From: an uncultured Bacteroidota bacterium
Lineage (GTDB): Bacteria; Bacteroidota; Bacteroidia; Chitinophagales; LD1
Length of the DNA: 32,355 nt
Reading direction: 5' to 3'
Assembly: GCA_903917755.1 (NCBI GenBank)
Contig: CAIXBT010000321.1
Coordinates: 1 to 32,355 of the forward strand
This document shows, in pieces, positions 19,935 to 29,154 of the stretch (the first letter of the stretch is position 1; each line of letters starts with the position of its first letter). Position numbers and translations under genes: made by a program. The notes beneath the pieces are model-generated. The model saw nothing but the letters and a program-made list of their open reading frames with translations, had not been told where the DNA came from and searched no databases.

Positions 19935-21662
19935 CTAGAGGTCTGCTTCTACCAGATAAACTTTTTCGCATACCGAATCTCTGGTGAGTGGGTCTAAAAA
20001 TTTGGGGGTCAGTTTTGCTACCTGAAAGTGATAACGTTGTTGGATGATCCTATACCGGATATGCTCTTTGTCCATTTGATCTATGCCAAAAGAACTCGTA
20101 AAAACGATCAGGTGTTTTTTCTGTTTCAGCAGCTCAGAAAATTTATCCTTATCCCAAATTATAACCGGTACCTGTTGTGCATAGAAAATATCTGCTGAGC
20201 CTGGTCCATAGTGATAGGTGACGAATTCATTCGCAGGTGATCGGTGCATTTTGACATACCTGCCGAAGTCATCTCCCGGCTGGTACTTTAATATGGCAGG
20301 AAAATAAAAAGCGCCGATCAGGAGATTAAACACGATCATGATACCAGCAGAGAGGAGAAACAAATTGCGATAAACAATATCAAAGAAAATATGAGTCTCA
20401 GGAGAAGGTCCCTTATTGCCGTTAAAGATCTTATTGGTGCTGTGAGTCAGATATAGCAATGTATTTCGAATATTTCGAACAGGGCCATTAGTATATGCCA
20501 CGATGATGAATATGCTGAGATATAAAATAATAAGGAGAGAAAGAGAAAGCATATCGGCACCTTTGAAACAATATTGGAGTATGCAGGATAGAATGATCAA
20601 TGCCGATAACATGAGTAGCTGGATAACAGACAGAACCTTTCTGACCATAGCTTGTCGCTCTAATCGAGTGAAATAGTCAGCCGCTATCACAGCTCCGAGA
20701 GGATACGCCACAAAAATATAATGCGGCAGCTGATATCTGGAAAGCATGAGCGCAATTAGTATCAGTGTGAAACCGCTAATGGATATGATCTCTTTGGGCA
20801 CAAATTTTCTTCTGATGAGCCCTGCAAGCATATCGATCCATCCCGCAAAAAGAAAAAGTGACCAGGGTAGAAATGCCCAGATAGTAGTGTGTAAAAGGAA
20901 AAAAGCATCGGGGTTATTATTCCATTCACTCGCCCCGGTGATCCGTCCGAAGCTTTGTGTCCAGAAATAGAATTTCAATCCTTTCCAGCCCCATTGCTCA
21001 TATAGCCCGACGCACATGGGAGTTAGCATCGCTGAAATAATAATAAGGCCAACCAAAATACGGAGATCAATCAGCCAGCGCCATTTTTTCGCAAGAATGA
21101 TATGCGGCAATATTGATGCGCTGACAGCTATCAGACCTATGGGGCCTTTGGCCAGCAATGCGAGTCCGATCCCAATACTTCCACCCAGAATATGTATGGT
21201 TTCATTGCTTTCAAAAAATTCTGCCCATTGCCAGATAGAAAATATAACTGCACCCATCAGAATCGTATCTGTACGAACATCATTGGTGATGAGAAATAAG
21301 GCTTCTGTGGTGGCGAGCATCAGAGCAGCCATCAGAGCAGTCTGCTTTGAATAGAATATATTTGCAAAGCGGTAAGTAGAATAAATGGCCAGCAAGGCAA
21401 ACAGCAGAGAAGGTAGTTTATAACTCACATTGCCGATGCCTAGCAGATAAAAACTGAGTGAGTTTAGCCAAAATAGCAGCGGTGGTTTGTCGAGATAGTC
21501 GGTGCCAAGTGAATGGATCTTCAGAAAGCTTTTTGTAGTAAGCATTTCCCAGCTCATTTCGGCATATTGGGCGGCATCTATGGCCATTACATCCACAAAA
21601 AGATTAACAACATAAATGAGCAGGACAGGTAGAAAAAGAAAGTAAAAATATTTTTTTTGCAC
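19935..21662 (-). CDS. ArnT-like glycosyltransferase family 39 membrane protein
   Basis: DAAQYAEMSWEML...YLDKPPLLFWLNSLSFYLLG...LLAKGPIGLI; many TM segments. Confidence 0.87.
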   Translation of the reverse strand: MQKKYFYFLFLPVLLIYVVNLFVDVMAIDAAQYAEMSWEMLTTKSFLKIHSLGTDYLDKPPLLFWLNSLSFYLLGIGNVSYKLPSLLFALLAIYSTYRFANIFYSKQTALMAALMLATTEALFLITNDVRTDTILMGAVIFSIWQWAEFFESNETIHILGGSIGIGLALLAKGPIGLIAVSASILPHIILAKKWRWLIDLRILVGLIIISAMLTPMCVGLYEQWGWKGLKFYFWTQSFGRITGASEWNNNPDAFFLLHTTIWAFLPWSLFLFAGWIDMLAGLIRRKFVPKEIISISGFTLILIALMLSRYQLPHYIFVAYPLGAVIAADYFTRLERQAMVRKVLSVIQLLMLSALIILSCILQYCFKGADMLSLSLLIILYLSIFIIVAYTNGPVRNIRNTLLYLTHSTNKIFNGNKGPSPETHIFFDIVYRNLFLLSAGIMIVFNLLIGAFYFPAILKYQPGDDFGRYVKMHRSPANEFVTYHYGPGSADIFYAQQVPVIIWDKDKFSELLKQKKHLIVFTSSFGIDQMDKEHIRYRIIQQRYHFQVAKLTPKFLDPLTRDSVCEKVYLVEADL

Positions 21663-21746
21663 TCGTTATTTTTTCAAATAGTGACCTACATGATAGTTTT
21701 TATGTCCAATGCTAAAATATAGATTTTTGTTCCACCATTTATACTG

Positions 21747-21777
21747 TTGTCATTCTTGACTTGTTTTAGTAGGTTTG
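21747..21777 (+). promoter_or_regulatory. Bacteroidetes-type promoter TTG-N20-TAGGTTTG, 5 bp before ATG 21783
   Basis: TTG 21747-21749, TAGGTTTG 21770-21777; supports a start at 21783 instead of 21747 and a very short 5' leader. Confidence 0.5.
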
Positions 21778-21782
21778 ATATA

Positions 21783-22949
21783 ATGCTGAAAAAAATCCGT
21801 CCATGCTGTTTTCTGTTCTTTATACCACTATTGATGGGCATTTTTTCGCCTTTGCAATGCAGCGCTGAAAAAGACGGAAAATTCAAAACCGGCAAATGGG
21901 GCATAGAAGCAAACTATGTGACGGGGCAGTTTCTCAAGCATGGTGTAGCTATATTGCCCAGTCAGCCTGCGCAGGGTTTTGAGGTAAATTATTTAAGAAA
22001 GACACTTGGAGAAAAGCTTTGGCACAAGGGGATGAATTTTCCCGAGATAGGTGCCAGTTTTACCTTCTTTTATTTCGGAGACAATCAGGTATTCGGCAAT
22101 GCGATAGCGCTGATGGGGTATGGCAAGTTTTTTATGGTCAGGTCAAAGTTAGCGGACCTATATATGCGCATAGGCGGTGGCTACGCCCTGGTCACCAGGG
22201 TATATAACTCTGTGTCTAACCCCAATGACCAGCTCATCAGTACTATGCCAAATCTGGCGATCCAACTCAAGTTGGGTCTGGACTGGAAGATAAACCAGTA
22301 TGTGCAAATCAATACCGCTATCGGGTTTAATCATTTTTCCAATTCGGGAATGCAGCTACCTAACTTCGGCATGAATTTGCCAACGGGGACGATCGGCATC
22401 AGGGTGTTTCCCCAACCCAAGGAGCTAAGCTATAACTGTGATCACAACAAGGATTTTAAGAAGAACGAGCTGATGTGGAAATACTCAATAGGCATCCAGC
22501 AGCTCCATAGTTTTGGATATGGCTTTCCGACCCCATCTACCCGCAAATATCCAGTACCCGGCGGCCTGATAGCCTATGCCCGGTATATCAATTACGGGAT
22601 CAAATTTTACGGAGGTCTTTCATTTGAGTACTTCCCGTCTATCCGGGACTATCTGATCATGAATCCTGATGTCCACACCAGATATAGCCCTACCTTTGAG
22701 GCATCTATCCCGAGCGCACTGGTGGGAAGCGAATTAAAACTGGGACGACTGAGTATGTTCTACTCTGTGGGTGCCTATCTCTGGAAAAGCACAGCCACCA
22801 TTACGCCTGTTTATTTCAAGCTAGGTATGAATCTGTATCTGGCTGAAATAAATAAACGGCCGGGCACTACTTTTTTCTTTGGCAATAATGTAAAGGCGCA
22901 TACGAATGTGGCTCAATACAATGAATTTAGTATAGGAGGAACACTCTGA
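21783..22949 (+). CDS. Acyloxyacyl hydrolase / PagL-like outer-membrane protein
   Basis: Signal peptide then beta-barrel-like strands and NHFSNSGMQLPNFGMNLPTGTIGIRVFP (PagL-like HxSN...PNxG motif). Confidence 0.75.
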   Translation: MLKKIRPCCFLFFIPLLMGIFSPLQCSAEKDGKFKTGKWGIEANYVTGQFLKHGVAILPSQPAQGFEVNYLRKTLGEKLWHKGMNFPEIGASFTFFYFGDNQVFGNAIALMGYGKFFMVRSKLADLYMRIGGGYALVTRVYNSVSNPNDQLISTMPNLAIQLKLGLDWKINQYVQINTAIGFNHFSNSGMQLPNFGMNLPTGTIGIRVFPQPKELSYNCDHNKDFKKNELMWKYSIGIQQLHSFGYGFPTPSTRKYPVPGGLIAYARYINYGIKFYGGLSFEYFPSIRDYLIMNPDVHTRYSPTFEASIPSALVGSELKLGRLSMFYSVGAYLWKSTATITPVYFKLGMNLYLAEINKRPGTTFFFGNNVKAHTNVAQYNEFSIGGTL

Positions 22950-22951
22950 TC

Positions 22952-23431
22952 TCAGATGATCTTTTTGTAGTCTTTCAGTTTGTGTTTTTTGACTATGGTG
23001 CAGATGTCTTTATTTGTTTTGAAATCACTACGGGCACCCAGGTCATACATCTCAGTGAAAGGGTTTTTATCAATGATTAGTTTATACAGTTCATCAGGGG
23101 ATGGTGACTGACCCATTTTTGAATATTCTTCATAAGTTATTTTAATGAAGCAGGAATTAGGTCCGATGCCTCTGTTGTCAAGCCAATAGCCATGATGAAG
23201 TTCAGTAGGGAGGGCCAGTTTGCCCTCATAAAAAACATCCTGAGGTGCCGGGTAGGATACGATCCGGGATTTATCATCAGAGAGCGTCACTGGCACATAT
23301 TTAGAATAATCGGTTTTCATTTTATAAACTATAGCATGCGGTCCGGGTCTCCCTACCATAATAGTTTGAGGTTTCATACTGCAGCTGATGAGGACGATCA
23401 ATATCAGACCAAAGAGGATTGAATTTTTCAT
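22952..23431 (-). CDS. Hypothetical lipoprotein
   Basis: MKNSILFGLILIVLISCSMK lipobox; full ORF in an intergenic region. Confidence 0.65.
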   Translation of the reverse strand: MKNSILFGLILIVLISCSMKPQTIMVGRPGPHAIVYKMKTDYSKYVPVTLSDDKSRIVSYPAPQDVFYEGKLALPTELHHGYWLDNRGIGPNSCFIKITYEEYSKMGQSPSPDELYKLIIDKNPFTEMYDLGARSDFKTNKDICTIVKKHKLKDYKKII

Positions 23432-23493
23432 GTGAATCTGTTTTTAGATGGAGGCTAATTTAGCCTTAAAAGCGAAAGCAAAAAATTCCCTTA

Positions 23494-24318
23494 TCAATAG
23501 TCATCAGAGTTGGAACCGAAATAAGTCAGGATCTGATGCTGGATATAGGCAGCTCGTTGAGAACTGATCGAAAGGGCTGATAGCTTTTTTTGAATGGCCC
23601 TATCACTACCCTGTTGATTGTACCATGTGATATATTTGTTGCCTATTTCGGGTGGCGGCTTCTTGCTGATAGGGAGGAGCTCAAAACGATTGAAAGTATT
23701 GTCAATAAATAAAAAATAACCCGGTAGTTCAGCTAGCTCGACTTCGGTCCATACATGGTCAGCTTTGATACCGATGGTTGACTTGATACCTATTACCCCC
23801 AGCCAGGCTTTATAGGCCATTTCGCGTTCGCTGCACCAACCAAAACTATAGAAGGCACTGATATGCTCATAGCTATATGAGGGCTCATCTGACATAAAGT
23901 CTCCCCAAAATATTAAAGGCGTCCTATCTAGTGTGGCCATGCTCGCTCCCTGCGAACCGGGAGCTGCCGGCAGCTGCGAAAGTGTTTTTCCTTTTTTTAG
24001 ATTGACAATATTCAGGCGTGGATTGTGATTGGTATAATTCCAAAAGTAAGGTATGCCAAATCCGCCCGAAGTGTCTCCGTCTACTGAGTAGTAGCAGGTC
24101 AGTAGCATGTGCATATAGGCCAGTTTGGCTACGGTCATGTCAAGCGTATCATTACCGGTTATCTTGTATCCCGAATTTTGGATCTCTTGCTTCAGGAGGA
24201 CACTTTCCTGTATTTCGCGTTTCTGAAAAACGGAATCTACAAACTGGAAAAACCTAGTTTGTCCAAAGGCCTGACCGGTCCAGATCATCAAAGCCGCGAG
24301 AAAAATTCTGCTTGTCAT
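23494..24318 (-). CDS. Secreted transglutaminase-like (papain-fold) protein, putative
   Basis: Signal peptide (MTSRIFLAALMIWTGQAFGQ) and ordered Cys-His-Asp: FGWCSEREMAYKAWLGVIGIKSTIGIKADHVWTEVELAELPGYFLFIDNTF. Confidence 0.55.
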   Translation of the reverse strand: MTSRIFLAALMIWTGQAFGQTRFFQFVDSVFQKREIQESVLLKQEIQNSGYKITGNDTLDMTVAKLAYMHMLLTCYYSVDGDTSGGFGIPYFWNYTNHNPRLNIVNLKKGKTLSQLPAAPGSQGASMATLDRTPLIFWGDFMSDEPSYSYEHISAFYSFGWCSEREMAYKAWLGVIGIKSTIGIKADHVWTEVELAELPGYFLFIDNTFNRFELLPISKKPPPEIGNKYITWYNQQGSDRAIQKKLSALSISSQRAAYIQHQILTYFGSNSDDY

Positions 24319-24328
24319 TATTACATTA

Positions 24329-26533
24329 TCAATTCGCCAGTTCGCTCATAAACTTGATGCGAACCAGTTGTATCTCATCAATTTCTATGCCATCAGCACT
24401 AAATTCATCCATGGCAGCATCAAGAGAATCGGTTTCTGCCGAACGGAAGTAATCGTATATATCCTTCACCAGATCTTCGTCCATTATGTTGTTGAGGTGG
24501 TAGTCGATATTGAGTTTGGTGCCAGAATGAATAATGGTCTCCAGCTCTACGATCATATCCTTGCGGCTGATACCCAGAGTCCGGGCCAGATCATCGAGGC
24601 TGATACGCTTGTCTATGGCCTGAATGATCTTGATCTTCTCGCCGGCTTTATTGGCTACCGAACGCACAATGAAATCTGTAGGACGATCTATGTCATTGTC
24701 ATCGACATATTGCTTGATCATCTCTATGAATTTCTTGCCATAACGTTCTGCTTTGCCTTTGCTTACACCTATGATCCCTGCCATTTCATCCATAGTGATG
24801 GGATACTTCGTGGCCATCTCTTCGAGAGAGTTTTCCTGGAATATCACATAGGTAGGAAGATTGTTTGCCTTTGCTATCTTCTGGCGCAGGTCTTTTAGCA
24901 TGTTCAGCATCTGAGGGTCCACCACGCTGCGGTTGTTAGCATTTTCCTCTACGATAGTTTCATTTGCTTCTTCTTCATAATTATGATTCAGGGCCACCTC
25001 TACTTTAGTAGGTTTTTTGATGAATGCATGGCTCTTATCATTCAGCTTAAGGATGCCATATTGCTCAATGTCCTTATCTACCAGACCGATCATCATGGCA
25101 TTGCGCAAAACCGAATTCCAGTGATGTTCATCTTTATCTGAACCCGCACCGAACAGCGGCAGTTTATCATATTTGAAATCAGTGATCTCTTTCGACTTTT
25201 TGCCGATCAGAAATTTGACCAGATAAGGAAGGTCATGATTTTCCTTGACAGAGGCAATGGCCTCAACCGCGATCTTGGTATCCTGGGTTACATCTATTCT
25301 TTCTTTTGGATGGCGGCAGTTATCACACATGTTATTGCACTGCTCAGTTCGGTATTCTTCTCCGAAATAGTGTAATATGAACTTCCTGCGGCATTCGGCA
25401 GACTCGACATAAGCGACAGTCTCATTGACCAGCTGCAGGCCCCTTTCGCGTTCTGCTACGGTCTTGTCGCGGAGGAGTTTTTCCAGTTTTGAAATATCCT
25501 TATAGCTGAAATATACTACACAGTCACCTTCCATACCGTCTCGTCCTCCACGACCGGTTTCCTGATAGTAGTTTTCGAGTGATTTAGGAATATCATAATG
25601 TATAACATAGCGAATGTCCGGTTTATCAATACCCATTCCAAATGCGATAGTAGCCACGATCACATCGGTATCTTCCTGCAGGAAAGCATCCTGAGTGTGG
25701 GCGCGTATCTTATTGTCAATCCCGGCGTGATATGGGGCAGCTTTGATGCCATTAGCTCGGAGCACCTCTGCGATATCGTCTGCCGTCTTGCGATTTATCA
25801 CATATACGATACCTGATTTGCCGGTGCGCTGTTTGATGAATTGCACCATATTCTTAATGGCGAGCTGAGGTGTCTTTTTGGGTCTTATTTCATAATACAG
25901 ATTTGGCCTGTTGAAAGAAGATATGAATATCTCTGGCTTGCGGAGGTTGAGTGTTTTGACAATGTCGCTCTGGACCTTTGGTGTGGCTGTGGCTGTGAGC
26001 GCAATGATGGGAAAATCGCCCTGCAGCACATCTACTATCTCTTTGATACGCCTGTACTCAGGACGGAAATCATGGCCCCATTCTGAGATACAGTGTGCCT
26101 CATCCACTGCTACGAAAGAGATCGGCACCTCTTTGAAAATATCTGTAGTTTCCGGTTTGGTCAGTGTCTCAGGTGCTACGAAGAGCATTTTGGTTTTACC
26201 CTCTTTGATATCTTTTATCACCTTATTTCTCTCTGTACGGTTGAGAGAAGAGTTCAAAAAGTGAGCTATATCATCGTTTGAAGAGTAATTTCTGACTAGA
26301 TCCACCTGATTTTTCATCAAGGCGATGAGCGGTGAAATAATGATCGCGACGCCATCCATCATCATGGCCGGCAGTTGATAGCACAATGATTTTCCGCCGC
26401 CTGTGGGCATGATGACAAAGACATCTTTGCCAGCCATGAGGCTTTTAATTATTTTTTCCTGCTCCCCTTTGAATTTTGTAAAACCAAAATATTCGTTGAG
26501 GGCGGTTTTGAGGGATAATTCTGCTACTGCCAT
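24329..26533 (-). CDS. recQ: ATP-dependent DNA helicase RecQ
   Basis: FKGEQEKIIKSLMAGKDVFVIMPTGGGKSLCYQLPA, DEAHCISEWGHDFRPEY, YYQETGRGGRDG, zinc-binding C...CNNMCDNC, HRDC region. Confidence 0.96.
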   Translation of the reverse strand: MAVAELSLKTALNEYFGFTKFKGEQEKIIKSLMAGKDVFVIMPTGGGKSLCYQLPAMMMDGVAIIISPLIALMKNQVDLVRNYSSNDDIAHFLNSSLNRTERNKVIKDIKEGKTKMLFVAPETLTKPETTDIFKEVPISFVAVDEAHCISEWGHDFRPEYRRIKEIVDVLQGDFPIIALTATATPKVQSDIVKTLNLRKPEIFISSFNRPNLYYEIRPKKTPQLAIKNMVQFIKQRTGKSGIVYVINRKTADDIAEVLRANGIKAAPYHAGIDNKIRAHTQDAFLQEDTDVIVATIAFGMGIDKPDIRYVIHYDIPKSLENYYQETGRGGRDGMEGDCVVYFSYKDISKLEKLLRDKTVAERERGLQLVNETVAYVESAECRRKFILHYFGEEYRTEQCNNMCDNCRHPKERIDVTQDTKIAVEAIASVKENHDLPYLVKFLIGKKSKEITDFKYDKLPLFGAGSDKDEHHWNSVLRNAMMIGLVDKDIEQYGILKLNDKSHAFIKKPTKVEVALNHNYEEEANETIVEENANNRSVVDPQMLNMLKDLRQKIAKANNLPTYVIFQENSLEEMATKYPITMDEMAGIIGVSKGKAERYGKKFIEMIKQYVDDNDIDRPTDFIVRSVANKAGEKIKIIQAIDKRISLDDLARTLGISRKDMIVELETIIHSGTKLNIDYHLNNIMDEDLVKDIYDYFRSAETDSLDAAMDEFSADGIEIDEIQLVRIKFMSELAN

Positions 26534-26553
26534 AATGTTAAATTATTTTCATT

Positions 26554-26575
26554 TTCTGAGGCCGCGGCCTCAGAA
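26554..26575. repeat. 22-bp perfect palindrome upstream of recQ
   Basis: TTCTGAGGCCGCGGCCTCAGAA is identical to its own reverse complement. Confidence 0.95.
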
Positions 26576-26728
26576 CAAATTCTTCTCTTTTGTCAATGTC
26601 CTACGAAATATAATATAAAAAAAACGATTCAATGCCAAAAAGGGTCACAAGATTATCATTCTAACAAATAGTTTGTTGTGAAAGTTTTTTAAAACCAAGC
26701 TAGTATTCGGTGATATGCTCTGAATAGT

Positions 26729-26736
26729 TAAATTTG
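26729..26736 (+). promoter_or_regulatory. Putative -7 element TAAATTTG upstream of manC
   Basis: TAnnTTTG match 38 bp before the manC ATG. Confidence 0.4.
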
Positions 26737-26774
26737 CAGTTCTATTTTTTTAACAACCGTTAGGAGCATTCTGG

Positions 26775-27854
26775 ATGAAACATGTACATGTAGCCATCAT
26801 GGCAGGGGGAATAGGCAGCAGATTTTGGCCTCAAAGCCGAAGCTCCAAGCCCAAACAGTTTTTGGACATACTGGATACCGGCAAAACGCTTTTGCAGATC
26901 ACCTATGATCGCTTTATAAATATTTGTCCCTCAGAGAATATACACATAGTGACTCTTGATGAATATGAATATCTGGTCAAGGAACAGATACCTGGCATCC
27001 TGCCACATCAAATAGTCAAAGAACCCACACGTCGCAATACAGCCCCATGTGTGGCCTATATCTGTGACAAAATATATGCTAAAGACCCTGAAGCCAGTAT
27101 TATAGTCATACCATCGGATCACATCATCCTCTATGAGGATAAATTTCTGGAGATCATCGCAAAGTGCTTAGACTTTGTGGAGCAACATGATGCATTGGTG
27201 ACTCTTGGCATCAAACCCACCAGACCTTCTACAGGATATGGTTATATCCAGTATGACGAAGAGAAAAAAGAAGGAGAGTTCTATAAGGTCAAGACCTTCA
27301 CCGAAAAACCCGATGCTGAAATAGCCAAGACTTTTGTAAAAAGCGGAGATTTCCTTTGGAATTCGGGCATGTTCGTCTGGAAAGCAAAGACCATTCTTTA
27401 TGCCATGCACAAATACCTGCCCGAGGTAATGGATTGTTTCGCCGGTGCACAGGAACTATATGACACGCCCAAAGAAAAAGAATTCATAGACAGGGCCTAT
27501 TCTCAGTGTACCAATATTTCCATAGACTATGGTGTGATGGAGAAAGCCGACAATGTATATACGATCCCTTCGAAATTCGGATGGAGCGATATCGGCTCAT
27601 GGGACTCTCTATATGAGGTTTATCAAAAGGATTATCTCGGCAACGCAGTGATGGGCAAGAATGTCAAAATATATGATGCTGCCAATAATATGATCATGGT
27701 ACAAGATGGCAAACTGGTGGTACTGCAGGGGCTGGAGGGCTATTGTGTGGTGGATACCAAAGACGTACTCCTGATATGTCAGAAGTCTCAGGAGCAGCAG
27801 CTCAAAGAGATGACCATTGATTTAAAGAAAGACAATCTGGACCGCTATTTATAA
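26775..27854 (+). CDS. manC: Mannose-1-phosphate guanylyltransferase
   Basis: MAGGIGSRFWPQSRSSKPKQFLDI, RRNTAPC, FTEKPDAE, FLWNSGMFVWK, SIDYGVMEKA, WSDIGSWDSLYE. Confidence 0.95.
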   Translation: MKHVHVAIMAGGIGSRFWPQSRSSKPKQFLDILDTGKTLLQITYDRFINICPSENIHIVTLDEYEYLVKEQIPGILPHQIVKEPTRRNTAPCVAYICDKIYAKDPEASIIVIPSDHIILYEDKFLEIIAKCLDFVEQHDALVTLGIKPTRPSTGYGYIQYDEEKKEGEFYKVKTFTEKPDAEIAKTFVKSGDFLWNSGMFVWKAKTILYAMHKYLPEVMDCFAGAQELYDTPKEKEFIDRAYSQCTNISIDYGVMEKADNVYTIPSKFGWSDIGSWDSLYEVYQKDYLGNAVMGKNVKIYDAANNMIMVQDGKLVVLQGLEGYCVVDTKDVLLICQKSQEQQLKEMTIDLKKDNLDRYL

Positions 27855-27943
27855 ACCCAATGGGCATGAGTATTGAGATAATAAAGCCGAGAATATTTCC
27901 TTGTCAATTGTCTCAAGTCTAATGTCACATTTCTTTTGATTTC

Positions 27944-29101
27944 ATGAATTTTAAAGGTTCCATACGTTCTAAACTACCAGGTGTAGGTACAACCATATTC
28001 ACGGTTATGTCTGCCTATGCGCGTGAGCATGACGCTATCAACCTGTCTCAGGGATTCCCTGATTTTCAGCCCGACTCGCTACTGCAGGGTGAAGTAGAAC
28101 GAGCCATAAAAAGCGGTAATAATCAATATGCGCCGATGGCGGGCCTGATTACACTCAGAGAAGGCATAGCAGCTAAGGCAGAAAGCCTCTACGGAGCAAA
28201 AGTAGATGGAGAGTCGGAGATCACTATCACAGCGGGAGGTACGCAGGCATTGTTTACTGCTATCGCTGCCATGATCAGCGAAAATGACGAGGTGATCTTA
28301 TTCTCGCCGGCTTATGACAGCTATGCTCCCGCGGTAGAACTGGCCGGTGGCAAGACCATCCACTATAATATGGAGGCGCCTGGCTTTGTGATCAACTGGA
28401 AGCAGGTGCAGAAGCTCATCACACAGCGCACCCGGATGATAGTGATCAATTCTCCCCACAATCCTACCGGCACGATCCTGACCGATAAGGATATGAAGGA
28501 ACTGCAAAAACTCACAAAAGATACCGACATCATCATCCTCAGTGATGAGGTATATGAGCATATCATTTTTGATGGTGAGATGCACCAGAGTGTGTTACGC
28601 TATCCGGCACTGGCTGAGAGAAGCATGGTGGTAGGTTCTTTCGGCAAGACCTACCATGCCACAGGCTGGAAGGTCGGCTACTGTATTGCCCCGCGTGAAC
28701 TGACAGCTGAGTTCAGAAAAGTACATCAGTTCAATGTTTTCTCAGTGAGCACACCTATGCAGTATGCCTATGCAGAGATATTGAATCATCCTCATCTCTA
28801 TCAGGAGCTGGGTGCTTTCTACCAACAGAAAAGGGATTTTTTCAGAGATGCGATCAAAGGTTCAAAGTTTGAACTTATGGATAGCAAGGGCACTTATTTT
28901 CAGCTCGTTTCTTACAAAAATATTTCTGAAGAAAAGGATACGGATTTTGTGAAATGGCTGACCAGAGAGTGGAAGGTCGCCGCGATACCAGTCTCTGTTT
29001 TCTATCATCGCAATTTAGATCAAAAGGTCATTCGTTTTTGCTTTGCCAAAGAAAATGAAACACTGGAAAAAGCAGCAGAAAAGCTTTGCAAAATAAAGTA
29101 G
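27944..29101 (+). CDS. PLP-dependent aminotransferase (methionine aminotransferase/YbdL-like)
   Basis: INLSQGFPDFQPD, GGTQALFTAI, INSPHNPTG, SFGKTYHATGWKVGYCIAP. Confidence 0.9.
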   Translation: MNFKGSIRSKLPGVGTTIFTVMSAYAREHDAINLSQGFPDFQPDSLLQGEVERAIKSGNNQYAPMAGLITLREGIAAKAESLYGAKVDGESEITITAGGTQALFTAIAAMISENDEVILFSPAYDSYAPAVELAGGKTIHYNMEAPGFVINWKQVQKLITQRTRMIVINSPHNPTGTILTDKDMKELQKLTKDTDIIILSDEVYEHIIFDGEMHQSVLRYPALAERSMVVGSFGKTYHATGWKVGYCIAPRELTAEFRKVHQFNVFSVSTPMQYAYAEILNHPHLYQELGAFYQQKRDFFRDAIKGSKFELMDSKGTYFQLVSYKNISEEKDTDFVKWLTREWKVAAIPVSVFYHRNLDQKVIRFCFAKENETLEKAAEKLCKIK

Positions 29102-29154
29102 AATTCATTTTCTTATTTTACGTCCTACTATAGTTTTAAATCCAATCAGTTTTT

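Noticed and set aside
26645-26681. TCACAA...AACAAATAGTTTGTTGTGA nested inverted repeats upstream of manC
   Set aside because: Short arms in AT-rich DNA; chance occurrence plausible and no functional context beyond proximity.
27870-27915. TTGAGA...TCTCAA dyad before the aminotransferase gene
   Set aside because: 6-bp arms with a long loop; not distinguishable from chance.
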